In this document: piece by piece, positions 1-8,485 of the stretch
Numbering within the stretch: the first letter of the stretch is position 1
Layout of the letters: every line of letters starts with the position of its first letter
NCBI GenBank assembly: GCA_016795295.1
Contig: JAEUHP010000014.1
Location: 1 to 63,594 of the forward strand
Source of the DNA: Planctomycetota bacterium
GTDB lineage: Bacteria; Planctomycetota; UBA1135; UBA2386
DNA: 63,594 nucleotides
Direction: 5' to 3'
Made by a program: the position numbers and the translations under genes
The notes under the pieces: generated by a model
Seen by the model: only the letters and a program-made list of their open reading frames with translations
Told to the model about the DNA's origin: nothing
Databases searched by the model: none

Positions 1-1146
1 TTCCTGCCGGGGCCGGTGCTCGCCCCGCGCACCGTCAACGCCAACATCTACTACACCTCCGACGGGCCGGACATCTGCGCCGCAGCCACGCCGTTCGGCT
101 CTGGCTGCAGCAGCTGCTTCGCGTCCTGCTACGAGTTCTTCCCGACGCCTGCAGCCTTCACGCTGGCCAGTCGCAGCATCACCATGGTGCCGACCGATCC
201 GGGCTACACGGTCGTAGCAGGGTTCACGCCAGTGCTTCCGCGTTCCAATGCGGCGGTTGCCCTGACCCTCGCGGACGACGACGAGGTGACCGTACCGCTC
301 GCGCCCGGCTCCTTCAGGGGTTGCTACGGTCAGCCATGGAGCGCCATGAGCATTTGCTCGAACGGCCGGGTGTCCGAAGCACCGAGCAACGGTTTGGTTG
401 CCGCGCCATCCATCCCGACCATGCTGGGCAATCTGTACACGGCCTTCTACTCGCAAGGCGACTGGAACCCGGCGGCCGGCGGCACCGTCTGGTTCGACCC
501 GGGGCCGACCACCACGGTGACCTGGGACAATGTGCCGAGCTTCGGCGTACCCGGCAGTTCGAACACCTTCCAGATGCAGTTCGACGGCAACGGAGTTGTG
601 ACCCTCTGCTGGGAAACCATGTCCGTATCCGGAGTCAACGGTGGCATCCTGGTCGGCTACTCTCCCGGCGGCCCGAGTGCCGATCCTGGCCCAAAGGACC
701 TGGCTGCATTCTTCCCGCCGTTCGACCTCTGCTGCGACGATGAACGGCCCCTGGCGCTGTCCACGTTCGCGGGCGACCGCCCGGTCCAACCGCTCTCTGG
801 ACCTGCAGATCCATTCCAGGTCCTCACAACCAACATCCACCCGCTCGACGTGATCCATGTCGGTGTGCTGGGGCTCAGCAATCTGGGGACTGCTGGCTGG
901 CCTCTGTTCAGCTTCGGCTTTGGGCTCGGTGACTGCCATCTCTACTGTCAGCCCGATGCAGTCTTCCTGTCCGTGCTCCCCCCAGCCACCACCGCCTGGC
1001 AGTGGACCGCTGCCAACCTGTTCCCGCCCGGTCCCGACTACAAGAGCATCCAATTCTGCGTGCAGTCTTTGACCCTCCGGCCACCCAGCCCCGGCCCCAG
1101 CGACCGCGCTTCGAATGCGCTGGCATGCATCGTCGGCAACCAGTGA
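1..1146 (+). CDS. Secreted protein, C-terminal part (5' end outside window)
   Basis: The reading frame is open from the first base, so the gene most likely begins upstream; a GTG at position 16 is the first visible candidate start. Two regions can be seen. A central beta-rich segment (QGDWNPAAGGTVWFDPG, then TFQMQFDGNGVVTLCW) resembles the nidogen-like sandwich repeats common in planctomycete exoproteins. The last ~130 residues carry a GLGDCHLYCQPDAV motif and end in ASNALACIVGNQ. That tail matches the ends of the secreted proteins at 44336-45475 and 45515-46498, so it is probably a shared C-terminal beta domain. Many Cys residues suggest an extracytoplasmic location. The function is unknown. 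The next gene follows after 89 bp on the same strand. Confidence 0.75.
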   Translation, partial: FLPGPVLAPRTVNANIYYTSDGPDICAAATPFGSGCSSCFASCYEFFPTPAAFTLASRSITMVPTDPGYTVVAGFTPVLPRSNAAVALTLADDDEVTVPLAPGSFRGCYGQPWSAMSICSNGRVSEAPSNGLVAAPSIPTMLGNLYTAFYSQGDWNPAAGGTVWFDPGPTTTVTWDNVPSFGVPGSSNTFQMQFDGNGVVTLCWETMSVSGVNGGILVGYSPGGPSADPGPKDLAAFFPPFDLCCDDERPLALSTFAGDRPVQPLSGPADPFQVLTTNIHPLDVIHVGVLGLSNLGTAGWPLFSFGFGLGDCHLYCQPDAVFLSVLPPATTAWQWTAANLFPPGPDYKSIQFCVQSLTLRPPSPGPSDRASNALACIVGNQ

Positions 1147-1213
1147 CTCACGCGGTTGCAGGGAGTTGGAGGACGAAATCGGCACAATCGGCCTGTGGGC
1201 ACAGGGGAGGCGT

Positions 1214-1223
1214 GTTACGTAAC
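1214..1223. promoter_or_regulatory. 10-bp perfect palindrome upstream of the CotH gene
   Basis: GTTACGTAAC lies 12 bp before the ATG of the CotH-like gene in an otherwise GC-rich leader. It could be an operator. The only support is its perfect symmetry and its position. Confidence 0.2.
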
Positions 1224-1235
1224 CGCCAACTCGCC

Positions 1236-3362
1236 ATGAAGAGTACCCGCCGGCTGCCACTCCCCCTCGCCTTCGCCCTGCTGCTCCCGTTCGCCGGCAT
1301 CGCCCAAGAGCCCCAGGGAGGACCGCCTGGGGGCGGCTTTCCCGGCGGTGGTTTTCCAGGGGGCGGATTCCCAGGCGGTGGCCCCGGCGGCCCGATGGGC
1401 CAGGAAGTGAAGGTGCTCGACCAGTTCGACGCCGACCAGAACCACCGCCTCGACGCCGAGGAGCGCAAAGCTGCCCGCGCCTGGCTCAAGGACAACCGGC
1501 CGCAGCGCGGCGGTCGCGGCATGCGCGGTGGACCGGGCGGACCAGGCGGGTTCCCAGGCGGCCCAAGTGGCTTCGGCGGCCCCGGCGGAGAAGGCAACCG
1601 CCAAGTGGACCCGAACGCCAAGGGCATGACCGTCCGCCCAGACGACGTCGCCAAGTACCCCGGCCGCCCCCTGTTCGACCCCGACATCCTGCGCACCGTG
1701 TTCGTCGACCTGCCGAACGACGACTGGTTCGCCGAGCTCAGCGACTTCTACCGCACCGACGTGCTGGTGCCTGCGACCGTCACCGTCGACGGCACCACCT
1801 ACCGCGACGTCGGCACCGGCTTCCGCGGCAACACTTCCTACATGATGGCGCAGGGCAAGAAGAAGTCGTGGAACCTCGACTTCGGCTTCGTCGACGGCGA
1901 GCAGCGTCTGCTCGGTGCCAACCACCTGGACCTGCTCAACTGCAACGACGACCCGTCGTTCCTGCGCGAGGCGCTGCACGGCTGGATCGCCAACCAGTTC
2001 GTCCCGGCACAACGCGTAGCACTGGTGCGCTTGGTGGTGAACGGCGAGGACTTCGGCGTGTACGCCGCGGCGCAGCAGTTCGACAAGAGTTTCCTCGAAG
2101 ACCACTTCGGCACCAAGAAGGGCGACCGCTGGAAAGTCGGCGTCGACTTCGCCGGCAATGGTGGCCTGCGCCACCTCGGCGACGACCCGGCGAGTTACCG
2201 CCGCAACTACACCCTGAAGTCGCAGGAGAACGACGCCGCGTGGCAGGGCCTGGCCGACGTGTGCGCGGCGCTGGCCAACGCGGCGGACGAGGACCTCGAA
2301 CGCATCCTGCCGCAGCATCTCGACGTCGACAGTGCGCTTTGGTTCCTGGCCATCGACAATGCGCTGGGCGACGACGACGGCTACTTCGCGCGCGCGTCCG
2401 ACTACGTGCTCTACCGCGATCCCAAGGGGCGCTTCCACCCGATCGCCCGCGACAACAACGAGATCCTGAAGGGTGAAGGCGGCCGTGGTCCCGGCGGCGG
2501 TCCGGGGGCGGGCCCGGGCGCTGGTCCAGGCGGCGGCCCGGGCGCAGGCGCCGGTCCGGGTGCTGGCCCTGGAGGCATGGGGGGCGGCCCCAGCGGCCGC
2601 CGCGGCGGTCCAGGCGGCATCGCCAAGACCCCACTCGCCGGCGCGTCGCGCCAGGATCGCCCGCTCCTGCACCGCCTGCTCGCAGTGCCGGCGTGGCGCG
2701 AACGCTACCTCGCCAACCTGCGCGCCGTCGCCACCCGCAGCCTCGCCGAGCCTGCACTGGCCCCACGCCTCACCGCGTGGCGCACGCTGCTGGAGCCCGT
2801 GGTGCGCACCGACGTGCATGCACTCTACGGCGCTGCCGCTTTCGCCCAGAGCTTCGCCATCGACGACGCCGGCAAGCCCGCCCCACGCTCGCTGCTGGCG
2901 ATCGCCGCGCAGCGGCGCCAGGCGATCCTCGACGATCCCGCGTTGGCCGGCGAGTGGCCCGAACTGGGCACCGCCGAGGCGGCGCTGCAGCGCGCGGCCG
3001 ACGGCAGCCACACCCTGCACGTGCGGGTGAAGAGCCAGGGCGCTACGGTGCGGGAAGTGCGCCTGCACCACGACCGCGGCGCGTTCGGCGCCTATGCCAC
3101 CGCGCCGATGTTCGACGATGGCCAGCACGGCGACGGGGCCGCCGGCGACGGGGTGTTCGCGGCGGACCTCGGCGGCATCGACGCCGGCGGCAAGGTGCGC
3201 TTCTGGTGCGAAGCCGTGGCGGCGAACTCCGGGCACGTCGCCTGCGAGCCGGCCGGCGGTGGTGCCCTGCCGCGCATGCTCGAAGCCCCCAAGGCGAAGC
3301 AGGGCGAGGCGGACGGCAAAGGCGGCAAGAGCGGCAACGCCGACGGCAAGCAGCGGGACTGA
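1236..3362 (+). CDS. CotH-like kinase-fold protein, secreted, Gly/Pro-rich
   Basis: The 708-residue product starts at an ATG followed by a clear signal peptide (basic start, hydrophobic core, cleavage near GIAQ). It then has FPGGG repeats, an EF-hand-like loop (DADQNHRLDAEE, about residues 60-75), and a second Gly-rich stretch. The CotH kinase-like domain follows, recognisable from FRGNTSYMMAQGKKKSWN, LLNCNDDPSFLREAL and NGEDFGVYAAAQQFD. An acidic IARDNNEIL segment, the likely metal-binding aspartate of CotH proteins, is followed by a (GPGAGPGG)-type low-complexity insert. Bacterial CotH relatives can phosphorylate secreted proteins, but the activity here is not proven. The C-terminal ~150 residues have a beta character and a Lys/Gly/Asp tail. 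An upstream extension lacks a signal peptide, so the ATG at 1236 was chosen. Confidence 0.85.
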   Translation: MKSTRRLPLPLAFALLLPFAGIAQEPQGGPPGGGFPGGGFPGGGFPGGGPGGPMGQEVKVLDQFDADQNHRLDAEERKAARAWLKDNRPQRGGRGMRGGPGGPGGFPGGPSGFGGPGGEGNRQVDPNAKGMTVRPDDVAKYPGRPLFDPDILRTVFVDLPNDDWFAELSDFYRTDVLVPATVTVDGTTYRDVGTGFRGNTSYMMAQGKKKSWNLDFGFVDGEQRLLGANHLDLLNCNDDPSFLREALHGWIANQFVPAQRVALVRLVVNGEDFGVYAAAQQFDKSFLEDHFGTKKGDRWKVGVDFAGNGGLRHLGDDPASYRRNYTLKSQENDAAWQGLADVCAALANAADEDLERILPQHLDVDSALWFLAIDNALGDDDGYFARASDYVLYRDPKGRFHPIARDNNEILKGEGGRGPGGGPGAGPGAGPGGGPGAGAGPGAGPGGMGGGPSGRRGGPGGIAKTPLAGASRQDRPLLHRLLAVPAWRERYLANLRAVATRSLAEPALAPRLTAWRTLLEPVVRTDVHALYGAAAFAQSFAIDDAGKPAPRSLLAIAAQRRQAILDDPALAGEWPELGTAEAALQRAADGSHTLHVRVKSQGATVREVRLHHDRGAFGAYATAPMFDDGQHGDGAAGDGVFAADLGGIDAGGKVRFWCEAVAANSGHVACEPAGGGALPRMLEAPKAKQGEADGKGGKSGNADGKQRD

Positions 3363-3441
3363 ACCAGGCGGCGCTCGTCTGCCGAGGCCTGCCGGCGCCA
3401 CAGCCTTGCCCGGGCACGGCGTGCGGCTATGACCAGGGGCG

Positions 3442-6018
3442 ATGGCCGCGCCCGACGACCTGCCGCAGTTGCCCAGAGCCCTCGAAGAGCGCGTGCTGCG
3501 CATCCTGGATGGCGACGAGGCCGTGCGCGACGCGGAGCTGCGGGCGGTGTTCGCCGAGTTCCCGCAGCACGTCCCCGCCTTGCACGCCTGGCTGCGCGGC
3601 GCCGGGGTGCTGGACGGGCCGTCGAAGACCACTCCGAGCGCCGATGGCACAGCTCCGGAGGAGCCGACGAGCGAGCCCGCGCTGCCGCGCGAAGTCGGCC
3701 GGTATCGCCTGGTGCAGCTGCTCGGCCGCGGCGGCTTCGGCACCGTCTACCGCGCCGAACAGGTCGCGCCGATCCAGCGCAGCGTCGCGGTCAAGGTGCT
3801 CAATCCAGGCCGCAATTCGCGCGAAGTGCTGAGCCGGTTCGCCGCCGAGCAGCAGGCCCTGAACCGCATGGACCATCCGGGCATCGCCCGGCTGCTCGAT
3901 TCCGGCAGCACGCCCGAGGGCCAGCCGTACTTCGTCATGGAACTCGTCGAGGGCCCGACTCTGGCGAAGTTCTGCCGCCAGCGCAGCCTGCCGCTGGCGG
4001 CGCGGCTGCAGCTGTTCCTGCAGGTGCTGGACGCCATGCAGCACGCCCACCAGAAGGCCGTGATGCACCGCGACCTCAGTTCGAACAACGTGCTGGTCGC
4101 CGATCCGGACGGCCGAGCGCAGCCGAAGATCATCGACTTCGGCATCGCGAAGTCCCTGGGCGACCCCTTGCTGGAGAGCGGGGCGGTGACGTTCGAAGGC
4201 ACGCTGATGGGTACCCTCGAGTTCATGAGTCCCGAGCAGGCCGCCGGGCGCATCGACGACCTCGACACGCGGGCCGATGTCTACGCCTTGGGCGTGCAGC
4301 TCTACGAGCTCCTGACCGACCAGCTGCCGATCCCTGCCGTGGTGCTGCGCGCCCAAGGCCTGCGCGGCCTGGCCGCGGTGATCGAGACCACGGCGGTGCA
4401 GAAGGCCAGCGACGTCGCTCCGGGCGAACGGCGCAAAGCCCTGCGCGGCGATCTGGACGCCATCACCGCGAAGGCGTTGGCGAAGGCGCGGGACGACCGC
4501 TACCCCTCGGTCGCGGAACTCGCCGCGGACCTGCGGCGGCATCTGGCCTTCGAGCCGGTGGCCGTGGCCACGCCGACCCGCTGGTACCGTCTGCGCAAGT
4601 TCGTGCGGCGCCACCGCGCCCAGTCGGCCGCAGTGCTGGTCGGCCTGGTCGGCTTGGCGGCGGCGTTCGCCATGCTGGTGGCACTGCTGCGCGGTGCCGA
4701 GCAGGCCCAGGAACAGATCGAACGCGAGCGGCAGGTCGCCCAGGCCAAGGCCGACGAGAGCATCGGCCTGTTGGCCCTGGAAGACGCCCTGCTGGCCGCG
4801 ATCACCGCAGCCGAAGCCTTGCCGCCGCCCTGGCCAAAGCACGAAGCCGCATTGCGCTCGTGGCTCGAACAGCACGGGGAACCGCTCGCGGCCAAGCAGC
4901 CGAAACTGCGCGCCCGGGTGGCCGGTCTGGACCGGCTCCAGGCAGCGACTCCGGATGGTGTGCTGGCCGACCCTGCCGACCGCCACCTGCAGCGCGCGCT
5001 GCACCGCCTCGAACAGAACCTGCACAACTTCGTGGCCCCGGGCGGCCCACTGCCACAGGTGCGCGAACGCCTGCGCTACCTCGCCGAACGGGTCGAACCT
5101 GCGCTCCGTCGCGATGCCAAAGCCTGGGCCGATGTGCAGCTGGCCATCCAGCTCAGCAATGGCCGCACTGCGCACCAGGACTACCACGGCCTGCAACTGC
5201 CGCAGCTGCCGGGCCTCGTGCCACTCGGCATCCATCCGCGCACCCTGCTCGCGGAGTTCTTGGACCTCGCCAGCCATCCACCGGACGCGCCCGTGCCCGA
5301 ACGGGGCCGCGACGGCCGGCTCGCGCTGCCCGACGACTGCGGCGCCGTGCTGGTGCTCCTGCCGTTCGGCAGCGTGCGCCTCGGTGCCCAACGCACCGGT
5401 CCGGGCATCAAGCAGTACGATCCGCATGCCGCGGACGACGAACTGCTTGGCCAGGACGTCACGATCGGTCCGTTCCTGATCGCCTGCACCGAGGCCACCA
5501 CGGCGCAATGGGCCCGCTGGCGCGGCAGCGACGCCATCGGCCCCCTGCCCAACCACCCGGCAAGCAGCATCTCTTGGACCGAAGCACGCGCCGTGCTGCC
5601 GCGCTTCGAGCTCGACCTGCCGACCGAAGCCCAGTGGGAGTACGCGTGCCGCGCTGCCACGTGGACCCCCTGGTTCCAAGGCGCTCGCGAGGCCGACGCT
5701 CGGGCCTGCGGCTGGTTCGATGCAACGCCGACGGCAGTGGGGCGGCTGCCGGCGAACGGTTTTGGCCTGTTCGACACCCACGGCAACGTGGCGGAGTGGT
5801 GCAGCGACACCTACTTGCAGTACCGAGACACCGTGGCGTTGGCCGGCGAGGGCCGGCGCGAGCCCACGGACCCGAACAGCACCGACAGGGTGGTGCGCGG
5901 CGGCGCATGCCATCTCGGGCCGTTCGCCGCGCGGGCCTCGGCCCGCGCCAAGCAGCCCGCCGACTACCGCGACGCCACCACCGGGATTCGGCCGATCCGC
6001 CGCCTGCCGCGCAGTTAG
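3442..6018 (+). CDS. Membrane Ser/Thr protein kinase fused to a formylglycine-generating-enzyme (SUMF1)-like domain
   Basis: The product has 858 residues. Residues ~88-370 are a Hanks-type kinase with all core motifs: glycine loop GRGGFGTVY (96-104), VAVK lysine (K118), HRDLSSNN catalytic loop (209-216), IDFG metal site (231-234), and MSPEQ in the activation segment. A single transmembrane helix (about 395-417) and a short coiled coil follow. After a long linker, residues ~650-855 match the FGE-sulfatase fold (LPTEAQWEYACRAA, GLFDTHGNVAEWC, VVRGGACH). This order predicts a cytoplasmic kinase and an exported C-terminal domain. Planctomycetes carry many such Pkn1-like fusions, where the SUMF1 domain is usually thought to bind or sense rather than modify sulfatases. 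Substrates are unknown. An AGGGGCG stretch before the ATG can serve as ribosome binding site. Confidence 0.92.
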   Translation: MAAPDDLPQLPRALEERVLRILDGDEAVRDAELRAVFAEFPQHVPALHAWLRGAGVLDGPSKTTPSADGTAPEEPTSEPALPREVGRYRLVQLLGRGGFGTVYRAEQVAPIQRSVAVKVLNPGRNSREVLSRFAAEQQALNRMDHPGIARLLDSGSTPEGQPYFVMELVEGPTLAKFCRQRSLPLAARLQLFLQVLDAMQHAHQKAVMHRDLSSNNVLVADPDGRAQPKIIDFGIAKSLGDPLLESGAVTFEGTLMGTLEFMSPEQAAGRIDDLDTRADVYALGVQLYELLTDQLPIPAVVLRAQGLRGLAAVIETTAVQKASDVAPGERRKALRGDLDAITAKALAKARDDRYPSVAELAADLRRHLAFEPVAVATPTRWYRLRKFVRRHRAQSAAVLVGLVGLAAAFAMLVALLRGAEQAQEQIERERQVAQAKADESIGLLALEDALLAAITAAEALPPPWPKHEAALRSWLEQHGEPLAAKQPKLRARVAGLDRLQAATPDGVLADPADRHLQRALHRLEQNLHNFVAPGGPLPQVRERLRYLAERVEPALRRDAKAWADVQLAIQLSNGRTAHQDYHGLQLPQLPGLVPLGIHPRTLLAEFLDLASHPPDAPVPERGRDGRLALPDDCGAVLVLLPFGSVRLGAQRTGPGIKQYDPHAADDELLGQDVTIGPFLIACTEATTAQWARWRGSDAIGPLPNHPASSISWTEARAVLPRFELDLPTEAQWEYACRAATWTPWFQGAREADARACGWFDATPTAVGRLPANGFGLFDTHGNVAEWCSDTYLQYRDTVALAGEGRREPTDPNSTDRVVRGGACHLGPFAARASARAKQPADYRDATTGIRPIRRLPRS

Positions 6019-6134
6019 CCGCGCCGGGCGTCCCGCCATTTCGCGCGCAGCAGCAGCAGCAACCAGGCGACGGCCACGACGCCACTGCCGATGGCCGCCC
6101 ACCAGCGCCATTCCGGATCGAGTGCGACGACCAC
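6015..6134 (-). CDS. Possible 39-residue single-pass membrane peptide
   Basis: A GTG-started frame encodes about 39 residues: a short acidic/Trp N-terminus (DPEWRWW), a hydrophobic helix (AAIGSGVVAVAWLLLLL) and a basic tail (RAKWRDARRG), an arrangement expected for an inner-membrane peptide with a cytoplasmic C-terminus. It lies 7 bp past the stop of the sugar-isomerase gene on the same strand, and its stop overlaps the kinase stop in convergent orientation. The frame stays open upstream without an ATG, so the start is uncertain. The transmembrane pattern is the only evidence for coding; it could also be chance. Confidence 0.35.
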   Translation of the reverse strand: MVVALDPEWRWWAAIGSGVVAVAWLLLLLRAKWRDARRG

Positions 6135-6141
6135 GGTGCCG

Positions 6142-7188
6142 CTACTCCAAGCCGAGCGCGCGGCGCACGGCGCGCTTGTCGACCTTGCCGCCGGCGAAGT
6201 CGTCGAAGGCGCGAGCCGGCGGCTGGATCAGATGCTGCGCGATGAACGGCGCGCCTTCCGCCGCCCCCTGCTCACTGTCCTTGAAGCAGCACTCCCACTC
6301 GAGCGTCGCCCAGCCTTCGTACTGGTACTTGGTCAGCAGCGTGAAGATCGCCGTGAAATCGACCTGGCCGTCGCCGAGCGAGCGGAACCGGCCGGCGCGG
6401 TTCTGCCAGCTCTGGTAGCCACCGTAGACACCGACCCGACCGTTCGGCCGGAACTCGGCGTCCTTGACGTGGAAACACTTGATGCGCTCGTGGTACAGCT
6501 CGATGTACGCCAGGTAGTCGAGCTGCTGCAGCAGGAAGTGGCTCGGGTCGTAGAGCAGGCACGCGCGCGCGTGGTCGTCGACGTGGTCGAGGAACGCTTC
6601 GTAGCTGGCGCCGTCGTGCAGGTCCTCGCCAGGGTGCACCTCGAAGGCGCAGTCGACGCCGCAGGCGTCGGCATGGTCGAGGATCGGCCGCCAGCGCCGG
6701 GCCAACTCCTTGAAGCCTTCTTCGACGAGGCCCGCCGGACGCTGCGGCCACGGGTAGACCGTGTGCCACATCAGTGCTCCGGAGAAAGTCGGCATGGCCG
6801 ACAGGCCGAGGTTGCGGCTCGCGGTGAGGCACTTCTTCACCTGTTCGGTGCCGTAGCGGCTCATCGCTTCGGGCGTGTCGACGCCAGCCGGCGCGAAACA
6901 CTGGAACATCGACGTGTACGCCGGATGCACGGCGACCAACTGCCCCTGCAGGTGCGTGCTGAGTTCGCTGATCTCGACGCCCGCGGCGTCCGCCGCCGCG
7001 CGCAGGTCGTCACAGTAGGCTTTGCTGGTGGCCGCCTTGTCGAGATCCATGCAGCGCGCGTCCCACGACGGCACCTGGATGCCGGCGTAGCCGAGTTCGG
7101 ACGCCCATTGGCACGCCGTGCCGAACTGGTCGAGCGGAGCGCGGTCCGCCATGAACTGTGCGAGGAAGATGCCGGGACCTTTCATCAT
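6142..7188 (-). CDS. Sugar phosphate isomerase/epimerase, xylose-isomerase-like TIM barrel
   Basis: About 348 residues. Recognisable segments of the AP-endonuclease-2/IolE-like TIM barrel are GYAGIQVPSWD near the N-terminus, DACGVDCAFEVHPGEDL in the middle (catalytic Glu/His region), and HVKDAEFRPNGRVG with a final GWATLEWE strand. Members bind a divalent metal and isomerise or epimerise sugars, sugar acids or inosose. The start is one of two adjacent ATGs (7188 or 7185) with GGAG 8 bp upstream; a longer upstream frame would translate the 14-bp repeat and is rejected. The upstream neighbour on the same strand is a Gfo/Idh/MocA dehydrogenase, a pairing typical of inositol or unusual sugar catabolism. 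The exact substrate cannot be read from the sequence. Confidence 0.9.
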   Translation of the reverse strand: MMKGPGIFLAQFMADRAPLDQFGTACQWASELGYAGIQVPSWDARCMDLDKAATSKAYCDDLRAAADAAGVEISELSTHLQGQLVAVHPAYTSMFQCFAPAGVDTPEAMSRYGTEQVKKCLTASRNLGLSAMPTFSGALMWHTVYPWPQRPAGLVEEGFKELARRWRPILDHADACGVDCAFEVHPGEDLHDGASYEAFLDHVDDHARACLLYDPSHFLLQQLDYLAYIELYHERIKCFHVKDAEFRPNGRVGVYGGYQSWQNRAGRFRSLGDGQVDFTAIFTLLTKYQYEGWATLEWECCFKDSEQGAAEGAPFIAQHLIQPPARAFDDFAGGKVDKRAVRRALGLE

Positions 7189-7209
7189 CGGAGGAACTCC
7201 AGTCGGGGG

Positions 7210-7265
7210 AACACTGCCTGGGAAACACTGCCTGGGAAACACTGCCTGGGAAACACTGCCTGGGA
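7210..7265. repeat. Four perfect tandem copies of a 14-bp unit
   Basis: AACACTGCCTGGGA (minus strand TCCCAGGCAGTGTT) occurs four times without a mismatch in the 78-bp gap between the dehydrogenase and isomerase genes. It starts right after the dehydrogenase stop and ends about 20 bp before the isomerase start. The unit length is not a multiple of three. It is too short and lacks spacers, so it is not CRISPR. Copy-number change would alter intercistronic spacing. Confidence 0.95.
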
Positions 7266-7266
7266 A

Positions 7267-8433
7267 CTACTTCGCGACCTTGACCCAACCGCCCTTGCGG
7301 CACGACTGCAGGGCGGCGTCGAGCACCGCCTGCACCGCCACCCCGTCGCGGAAATCCGGCGCGAACGGCGCCCCGCTGTGGAGCGCCTGCACGAAGTCGA
7401 CCAGATGGTGCACGAAGGTGTGTTCGTAGCCGACGATGTGGCCGTCGGGCCACCAGTTGGCGGCGTACGGATGCACGGAGTCCATGCACATCACGGAGCG
7501 GAAGCCTTGGCCGTCGCGCGGCTCGTCGTAACGGAACACCTCGAGTTCGTTCATGCGCTCGAGGTTCCAGCGCAGCGAACCGAGCGAACCGGCGATCTCG
7601 ACGCAATTGTGGTTCTTGCGGCCAGGGGCCATGCGGGTGGCTTCGAAGGTGCCGATCGCGCCGCCGCGGAACTTGGCCAGAAAGCAGAACGCGTCGTCGA
7701 CGTCGACCTTGGCGGTGCCCTTGCCGTCGGCGGTGGGCCGCGCCTTGGTGAACGTCTGCTGCACCCCGCACACCGACTCGAACTCGAGGCCGGTGAGAGC
7801 CCGGGTCAGGTCGATGAGGTGCGCATTGAGGTCACCGTGGGCACCGCTGCCGCAGGTTTTGCGACTGGTCCGCCAACTGGCCGGCAAACTCGCGTCGACC
7901 AACCAGTCCTGCAGGTAGACGGCGCGCACCTGACGGATCACGCCGAGGTCCCCGCGCGCGATCATGGCGGCGGCGAGCTTCGTCGCCGGCGCGCGGCGGT
8001 AGTTGTGCCAGACGCCGACGCGCACCCGCTGCTTCTGCGCCAACGCCGCCATCGCCTTCGCTTCGGCCAACGTCATCGCCAACGGCTTCTCGCACAGCAC
8101 GTGCTTCTTGTGCCGCAGCGCCGCGGTGGCGATCGCGTAGTGGCTGTCGTTCGGCGTCGCCACGTCGACCAGGTCGATGCGCGGATCCGCGAGCACGGCA
8201 CCGAGGTCGGTGGTGGCCCGCTGGAAGCCGAGGCGTGACGCCGCCGCAGCGGCGCGTTCCTGGTCGCGGCCGACCACGACTGCCGGTACGATCTGGAACG
8301 GCAGGTCGAAGAAGTGGTTCGCCTGGCGGTAGGCATTGCCGTGGGCGCGACCCATGAACGCGTGGCCGACCATGGCCACGTGCAGTTCGGGCAGCGGCCC
8401 ACTGCCGCGGTTGTGCTGGGACGAGAGGCTCAT
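7267..8433 (-). CDS. Gfo/Idh/MocA-family NAD(P)-dependent oxidoreductase
   Basis: 388 residues, the usual length. The N-terminal Rossmann fold is shown by VAMVGHAFMGRAHGNAY. The family signature CEKPLAMTLAEAKAM contains the conserved Lys of the EKP motif. The C-terminal alpha/beta domain includes HGDLNAHLIDL, where the Asp and His belong to the family's catalytic site. Members oxidise or reduce sugars, inositols or related compounds with NAD(P). It probably shares a transcript with the downstream sugar isomerase, separated by the 14-bp repeat block. No lipobox or Tat signal is present, so a cytoplasmic enzyme is likely. The substrate is not determinable. Confidence 0.93.
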   Translation of the reverse strand: MSLSSQHNRGSGPLPELHVAMVGHAFMGRAHGNAYRQANHFFDLPFQIVPAVVVGRDQERAAAAASRLGFQRATTDLGAVLADPRIDLVDVATPNDSHYAIATAALRHKKHVLCEKPLAMTLAEAKAMAALAQKQRVRVGVWHNYRRAPATKLAAAMIARGDLGVIRQVRAVYLQDWLVDASLPASWRTSRKTCGSGAHGDLNAHLIDLTRALTGLEFESVCGVQQTFTKARPTADGKGTAKVDVDDAFCFLAKFRGGAIGTFEATRMAPGRKNHNCVEIAGSLGSLRWNLERMNELEVFRYDEPRDGQGFRSVMCMDSVHPYAANWWPDGHIVGYEHTFVHHLVDFVQALHSGAPFAPDFRDGVAVQAVLDAALQSCRKGGWVKVAK

Positions 8434-8485
8434 GGGGCCTCACCATAGGCGGCACCCCGGGCCGCCCGCCACCACCGAGCGGGCT

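Noticed and set aside
1215..3743. An 842-codon minus-strand open frame opposite the CotH gene
   Set aside because: It lacks any motif and the plus-strand frame has a signal peptide and CotH domain.
3427..6111. Long minus-strand open frame opposite the kinase gene
   Set aside because: Composition only (Arg/Gln/Gly-rich); the plus strand has all kinase motifs.
7210..7265. CRISPR array
   Set aside because: The repeats are 14 bp and contiguous, with no spacers and no cas genes nearby.
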